Positions 4,117-8,469 of a DNA stretch of 8,469 nucleotides are shown here, piece by piece; the stretch's first letter is position 1, and every line of letters starts with the position of its first letter. The position numbers were made by a program, and so were the translations under genes. Location: contig JAZNER010000002.1 of NCBI GenBank assembly GCA_045588675.1, positions 1 through 8,469 of the forward strand. Reading direction: 5' to 3'. Under the pieces are notes generated by a model that was given only the letters and a program-made list of their open reading frames with translations, was not told the origin of the DNA and searched no databases. Source of the DNA: SVTX01 sp045588675 (GTDB taxonomy: Bacteria; Bacillota; Clostridia; Oscillospirales; CAG-272).

Positions 4117-6054
4117 CTACTTTTGTTCGCCTATTATTTTGAAAATTCTTGCGCTGTCCTTATTTATCAATACTTTTCCGCGGTATTTTTCACCGCTGAT
4201 TAAATCGCAATAAATACTGCCCTCAGGAACATATTCAAAAAATTCTTGTCCGCGATTAAGAGATACTAAAACACGGCTGTCCCCTTTTTCTCTGAAATAA
4301 GCTACAGACGAGCTTGTGTGCGATAAAATATAAAAATCTCCGTTGTGAAATGCAGGCTCATCTGCTCTGATTTTGCCAAGCGTGCGATAATGCTTTAAAA
4401 TCTCCGCGCGATAGTCAACATCAAGCTCGTGCCAAGGGTAAGGCATACGGCAAAACGGGTCACCGTATCCTTCAAGACCTATCTCATCACCGTAATAAAG
4501 CGACGGAATACCGTACGCCGTATATTGAATGACAGAGGCGATTTTCAGAAGCCGAATACCCCTTTTTCTCTGCTCGTCTGTCAATCTTTTTCTTGCGAGA
4601 AAAGCATTTCTGCACTCATTGTCGAGCTCGTCCTTACCAAGCATCGTCAGAATTCTCTCTGTGTCGTGAGTGCCAAGCAAATTCATAAGCTTGTCCGAAA
4701 CGACTCTTGGATATGATGCGTAAATCTCAGTAAGTGTATTGTAAAGAGCTTCCCCGTCAGCATATAGACAGAACGACAGAATTGCATTTTTCAGAGGATA
4801 ATTCATAACGCTGTCAAGCTGCTTTCCAAGAAAGTACCTACGCCGTGAGCCGTACGCGACCTTATCGGCGGCGTTCTCCCAAACCTCGCCAATGATAACT
4901 GCCTCTCGGTTACTCGCATTCTTCGCGCTCTCGCGTAGCTCGTCAAGAAATTCATCAGAAAGCTCATCGGCTACATCAAGCCGCCAGCCCGCAATTCCGC
5001 GCTTTATATATTTCTCGACAATTCCTCCCTTACCCGTGAAAAACTCACGGCAAGACGGTGAGGCGTGATTCAGCTTTGGCAGGATTGAAATTCCCCACCA
5101 GGATTCATACTCGTCGGGATAATTATGAAATTTATACCAATTTACATATGGCGAATCCGGAGAATTATAAGCTCCGCCCTCGCCGTAATTTTTGAACCTA
5201 TTAAAATAGATACTGTCAATGCCCGTATGGTTGAATACGCCGTCAAGGATTATCCCAATCCCCCGCTCTCTTGCTTTTTTGACCAGATTGTCAAAGGCCT
5301 CTTCCCCGCCAAACATCTCGTCAATTACATTATAATCGCCCGTGTCATATTTGTGATTTGAGTATGCCTTGAAAATCGGGCAAAGGTATATATACTTTAC
5401 TCCAAGAGAAACAAGGTAATCAAGCTTTTCGGCAACTCCGTAAAGGTTTCCCCCGAAAAACATATTGTTTTTCAGAGGCTCTCCTATTGCATTTGCATAT
5501 TGAGGAATACCGTTTTCCCAATCCTCGTTGATTATAGCGTCAGCACGAACAGGGCAATCACCCTCACCGCGATAAAATCTGTCGGTGAAAATCTGATACA
5601 TTACTCCCCCGCCAAAGCTCTCGGGCGTTTCAAAATCCTTCTGGAAGACAAGCAGGCGAAACCTGCTTCCCTCTTTTTCCGAAAGAAAAAAGTCCTTATT
5701 ATTTATACTGCTTGTAAAAAGTGTATGCTCTCCGCGTATAAGCAAAAGCTCATAATAAAAAAGACCGCAATCCTCGTTTCCGCAAATCTCGCGAGTATCA
5801 AGCGTGCAGGAATATATATCATTTTCGACATCTGAATTTATGAGAGTAAGCTCAAAGTCGCGGTCATTACCTCTGTCACGGCAAATGCGCAAGACTACAC
5901 CGAGCGCGCCGAGCCTTCTTGTGACCGAAGCCTCTATAGTTATTGACGAGCCGTAAACAAATGCGCCGTACTGCGACACATCGTTATGTCCGATAAACTT
6001 GCGGATTTTGACCTCGCACAAGCTGTCAATTGTTTCATAAAGCCTTGGAAGCAT
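4117..6054 (-). CDS. GH13 alpha-glucan hydrolase, neopullulanase/cyclomaltodextrinase-like
   Basis: This enzyme hydrolyses alpha-1,4 (and probably some alpha-1,6) bonds in maltodextrins. It has no signal peptide, so it acts in the cytoplasm. Residue numbers count from the ATG at 6060. An N-terminal beta-rich domain (about 1-145) precedes the TIM barrel (about 150-575) and a small C-terminal beta domain. The four GH13 regions are present: DGVFNH (273-278), GWRLDVADE (358-366, nucleophile Asp362), GEVWE (391-395, acid/base Glu392) and LLGTHD (461-466, Asp466). MYQIFTDRFYRG, FFGGNLYGV, PIFKAYSNHKYDT and YYGDEIGLEGYGDPFCR match the neopullulanase group (GH13_20 type). The first ATG (6060) directly abuts AAAGGA, while the ATG two codons on (6054) sits 6 bases from it, so I take 6054, giving 645 residues. 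glgP lies 145 bp upstream on the same strand; together they would degrade glycogen or maltodextrin. Confidence 0.93.
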   Translation of the reverse strand: MLPRLYETIDSLCEVKIRKFIGHNDVSQYGAFVYGSSITIEASVTRRLGALGVVLRICRDRGNDRDFELTLINSDVENDIYSCTLDTREICGNEDCGLFYYELLLIRGEHTLFTSSINNKDFFLSEKEGSRFRLLVFQKDFETPESFGGGVMYQIFTDRFYRGEGDCPVRADAIINEDWENGIPQYANAIGEPLKNNMFFGGNLYGVAEKLDYLVSLGVKYIYLCPIFKAYSNHKYDTGDYNVIDEMFGGEEAFDNLVKKARERGIGIILDGVFNHTGIDSIYFNRFKNYGEGGAYNSPDSPYVNWYKFHNYPDEYESWWGISILPKLNHASPSCREFFTGKGGIVEKYIKRGIAGWRLDVADELSDEFLDELRESAKNASNREAVIIGEVWENAADKVAYGSRRRYFLGKQLDSVMNYPLKNAILSFCLYADGEALYNTLTEIYASYPRVVSDKLMNLLGTHDTERILTMLGKDELDNECRNAFLARKRLTDEQRKRGIRLLKIASVIQYTAYGIPSLYYGDEIGLEGYGDPFCRMPYPWHELDVDYRAEILKHYRTLGKIRADEPAFHNGDFYILSHTSSSVAYFREKGDSRVLVSLNRGQEFFEYVPEGSIYCDLISGEKYRGKVLINKDSARIFKIIGEQK

Positions 6055-6060
6055 ATACAT

Positions 6061-6066
6061 TCCTTT
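6061..6066 (-). promoter_or_regulatory. Ribosome binding site that decides the GH13 start
   Basis: AAAGGA on the - strand touches the ATG at 6060 with no spacer but is 6 bases from the in-frame ATG at 6054. Normal spacing favours 6054, which shortens the protein by two residues. Confidence 0.65.
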
Positions 6067-6124
6067 CGATTTAACAAGGTTTTGGCGTTACGATTTACAT
6101 ATGCGCTGATTTTTCAATAAATTC

Positions 6125-6144
6125 ACCGCCATAAACCGTCATAA
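6125..6144 (-). repeat. Tandem 10-bp repeat before the GH13 gene
   Basis: ACCGCCATAA (6125-6134) is followed directly by ACCGTCATAA (6135-6144), with one mismatch. It lies between the glgP hairpin and the GH13 start. It could be a regulator site or a chance duplication. I see no convincing -35/-10 pair in the 6061-6160 gap. Confidence 0.3.
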
Positions 6145-6162
6145 ATTAAAAATACTTTAAAG

Positions 6163-6196
6163 GCTTGGGAAACTCTTATCATTGAGCTTCCCAAGC
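6163..6196 (-). terminator. Hairpin after glgP
   Basis: GCTTGGGAA (6163-6171) pairs with TTCCCAAGC (6188-6196), and CTC/GAG (6173-6175, 6184-6186) continues the stem. The position between them is a G-U pair in - strand RNA but an A-C mismatch in + strand RNA, so the 13-bp stem forms best on the glgP transcript. It begins about 10 bases after the glgP stop. The following sequence (CTTTAAAGTATTTTT) is a weak U-tract, so termination may be partial, letting the GH13 gene be transcribed by read-through. Confidence 0.7.
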
Positions 6197-6205
6197 TGAT
6201 TTTTA

Positions 6206-8446
6206 TTATTTAACAGGCTTCAAATTCCAGAATTTTTCTGCATACTCGTTGATAGAGCGGTCTGCCGAAAAGAAGCCCGCCGCGGCAGTATTGAGAAGCG
6301 ACATACGAGTCCATTTTTCTCTGTCGCTGTATGCTTGGAGCATTTCCTCGTGTGTAAGTCGGTAAGACTCAAAGTCAGCCAGACACATATACGGGTCTGC
6401 TACTCCGTGCCCTGTAAGCAGATAGGTGGCAATATCAGCAAAAGACTCTCCTGCAAAGCCAATTGAGAGGAAATTTACAATTCTCTTCAATCTCTCGTTC
6501 TCCGAGTAAAATTCTGCCGAGCGATAGCCGCGAAGCCAAAGCTGCTCAACCTCATCACTCTTCAAGCCGAAAATATACATATTGTCCTCGCCGACAGCGT
6601 CAAGCATCTCTACATTTGCGCCATCAAGAGTTCCAATTGTTATAGCACCGTTTATCATAAGCTTCATACAGCCCGTACCACTCGCCTCTTTTCCCGCAAG
6701 CGAGATCTGCTCACTTACCTCAGCTGACGGAATAAGAATTTCTGCTGTGCTTACATCATAGTTTTCAAGGAAAACGACATTGAGCTTTTCGCGGATTTTC
6801 GGATTTGACTCAATATCCTTTGAAATCAAGCAAATAAGCTGAATAATTCTCTTCGCCATTCTATAGCCCGGAGCAGCCTTTGCTCCGAAAATAAAGGTTT
6901 GAGGAGTAATATCAAGATTGGGATTATCTCTCAGATCAATATAAGTGCCAATAATGTTGAGAACATTGAGAAGCTGACGCTTATATTCGTGAAGTCGCTT
7001 GATCTGAACATCAAAAACTGAGTGAGTGTCGATCTTCTTTCCGCATTTTGCATAAAGGTGATTTGCAAATGCGATTTTATTATTATGCTTAATTGCGCGC
7101 ACCCTCTCAAGCACGGCTTTATCGTCCGCAAATTTAGCAAAATCAGCAAGCTCTGTTGGGTTATGTCTGTAACCCGTTCCGATACAATCGTCAAGAAGTC
7201 CTGCAAGAGATGGGTTAGAATAGCAGAGCCAACGGCGGTGCGCAATTCCGTTTGTAACATTGCCGAACTTTTCAGGATACATTTTATAAAAGTCCTTGAA
7301 AATAGTGTCGGTCAAGATGTCGGAATGAAGCTTTGAATCGCCGTTTACAGAGTGTGAGCCGATTACAGAAAGATTAGCCATTCTAACCGAGCCATAGCCT
7401 ACAACGCTCATCTTGGAGATCCTCTGCCAGTTGCCCGGGAATTGCTGCCAAGCCTCACGGCAAAATCTCTCGTTAATTTCCTTAACGATTGCATAAATTC
7501 TTGGCAATTTAAGCTTAAACAAATCCTCATTCCAGGTTTCAAGCGCCTCAGGCATAACGGTATGGTTCGTATAGGAGCAGATCTTTACGACCTTATCCCA
7601 AGCATTTTCCCAGGAATAGAAATAATCGTCAACAAGTATTCTCATAAGCTCGGGAACACAAAGAGCGGGATGCGTATCGTTTATGTGAATGGCAATCTTG
7701 TCCTCAAGGTTTGCAAGTGTGCCATAAACAGCCATATGGTCGCGGATTATGCTCTGAACTGATGCAGAAACAAGGAAATATTGCTGTGACAGACGGAGCA
7801 ATTTTCCTTCGGTGTGGTTATCAGAGGGATAGAGAACCTTTGAAATAGTTTCGGCGTTTGTACTGTCCTCAACAGCCTTTGCATACTGACCCTGAGTAAA
7901 CAAGCCCATATTGAAATTCTGAATATTTCTTGCTCTCCAGAGTCTTAACTGGCTGACAGCCTTGCTGTCTGCACCCGAAATCATCATATCATAAGGAACT
8001 GCCTCAATTTCCTCGCAATCATTATAAATGACGGTCATATGGTTATTTTCCCACTTTTCAGTAATGTGACCGCCGAAACGAACAACAAATGTACGGTCGG
8101 TTCTCGGAACTAACCAGACCTCGCCGCCCGGCAACCATACATCAGGCAATTCAACCTGCATACCGTCAACGATCATCTGCTTAAAAAGACCGTATTCATA
8201 GCAAATTGAAAATCCTGTTGCGGGATAATCAAGAGAAGAAAGTGAGTCCATAAAGCAAGCAGCAAGACGGCCAAGACCACCGTTGCCAAGTCCCGCATCG
8301 GGCTCGCACTCATAAAGCTTATCAAGCGAAAAGCCGAGTGCTTTTAATGCCTTACTATACTCGTCGCTAACTCCCAAATTGCAAATGTTTGTCTTCAGTG
8401 AGCGTCCAAGCAAAAACTCCATGCACATATAGAAGTCGGAGGCCAA
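6206..8446 (-). CDS. glgP: Glycogen/maltodextrin phosphorylase, 5' end missing
   Basis: This PLP-dependent GT35 enzyme cleaves alpha-1,4-glucan chains with phosphate to release glucose 1-phosphate in the cytoplasm. The readable frame gives 746 residues and runs to the normal C-terminus. Visible blocks, numbered from the TTG at 8446, are MEFLLGRSL (9-17), GLGNGGLGRLAACFMDS (52-68), LYPSDNHTEGKLLRLSQQY (205-223), INDTHPAL (255-262), VTNGIAHRRW (397-406), QIKRLHEYKRQ (481-491), GAKAAPGY (521-528) and EASGTGCMKLMINGA (587-601). Lys595 is the PLP lysine; the preceding residue is Cys where Asn is common. About 60-80 N-terminal residues are absent. An in-frame TAA (8455-8453) lies just upstream of the TTG, so this is not a natural start: the gene is either disrupted or the last about 25 bases are an assembly error. 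The promoter lies outside the window. Confidence 0.95.
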   Translation of the reverse strand: MASDFYMCMEFLLGRSLKTNICNLGVSDEYSKALKALGFSLDKLYECEPDAGLGNGGLGRLAACFMDSLSSLDYPATGFSICYEYGLFKQMIVDGMQVELPDVWLPGGEVWLVPRTDRTFVVRFGGHITEKWENNHMTVIYNDCEEIEAVPYDMMISGADSKAVSQLRLWRARNIQNFNMGLFTQGQYAKAVEDSTNAETISKVLYPSDNHTEGKLLRLSQQYFLVSASVQSIIRDHMAVYGTLANLEDKIAIHINDTHPALCVPELMRILVDDYFYSWENAWDKVVKICSYTNHTVMPEALETWNEDLFKLKLPRIYAIVKEINERFCREAWQQFPGNWQRISKMSVVGYGSVRMANLSVIGSHSVNGDSKLHSDILTDTIFKDFYKMYPEKFGNVTNGIAHRRWLCYSNPSLAGLLDDCIGTGYRHNPTELADFAKFADDKAVLERVRAIKHNNKIAFANHLYAKCGKKIDTHSVFDVQIKRLHEYKRQLLNVLNIIGTYIDLRDNPNLDITPQTFIFGAKAAPGYRMAKRIIQLICLISKDIESNPKIREKLNVVFLENYDVSTAEILIPSAEVSEQISLAGKEASGTGCMKLMINGAITIGTLDGANVEMLDAVGEDNMYIFGLKSDEVEQLWLRGYRSAEFYSENERLKRIVNFLSIGFAGESFADIATYLLTGHGVADPYMCLADFESYRLTHEEMLQAYSDREKWTRMSLLNTAAAGFFSADRSINEYAEKFWNLKPVK

Positions 8447-8469
8447 GCGGTCTTAGGAAGACAATTAGG

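Noticed and set aside
5500..5835. Open frame on the + strand opposite the GH13 gene
   Set aside because: It is a shadow of the GH13 coding frame with no recognisable motif.
8444..8446. TTG at 8446 as the natural start of glgP
   Set aside because: No ribosome binding site is seen and 60-80 conserved phosphorylase residues would be missing. The frame is better read as truncated or broken.

Overview
The window looks like chromosomal DNA of an anaerobic, endospore-forming member of the Clostridia, probably of the Ruminococcaceae/Oscillospiraceae type. The evidence is an uninterrupted pro-sigma-K gene, a clostridial ThiT thiamine transporter under a TPP riboswitch, and intracellular glycogen/maltodextrin enzymes. 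This assignment rests on protein and motif recognition, not on a database search.

Layout, left to right. (1) Positions 1-735, + strand: the end of an unrecognised protein with a possible GNAT-like C-terminal half; its frame is open at the left edge. (2) Positions 736-1093: no gene, but dense structure. It holds a GC-rich hairpin after the first gene, a 116-bp MITE-like inverted-repeat element (828-943) flanked by a possible 4-bp target duplication, a nested long hairpin (946-1020), and a canonical terminator (1041-1060). (3) Positions 1094-1956, - strand: a complete thiamine-uptake unit. A consensus vegetative promoter drives a TPP aptamer, then an intrinsic terminator, then thiT. (4) Positions 2005-2796, + strand: sigK, the late mother-cell sporulation sigma factor, with a hydrophobic pro-sequence, a strong ribosome binding site and a possible sigma-E-type promoter. 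Its last codons form one arm of a 21-bp hairpin shared with the convergent genes. (5) Positions 2815-8446, - strand: glgP (5' end missing), then a GH13 neopullulanase-like enzyme, then a FolC-like protein that appears to have lost all the catalytic motifs of its family.

How the genes fit together. Glycogen phosphorylase and the GH13 enzyme form a cytoplasmic glucan-degrading pair: phosphorolysis of alpha-1,4 chains plus hydrolysis or debranching of short maltodextrins. The FolC-like gene lies 45 bp downstream of the GH13 gene on the same strand, so it is probably co-transcribed, but nothing in its sequence ties it to sugar metabolism. ThiT supplies thiamine and is controlled by TPP. SigK is an independent sporulation gene facing the glucan cluster.

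The most notable observations are the apparently dead FolC/Mur-ligase homologue, the compensatory base change between the two arms of the MITE-like element, the sigK stop codon placed in the loop of a shared terminator, and the broken glgP reading frame at the right edge. I did not find a clearly new multi-gene system.
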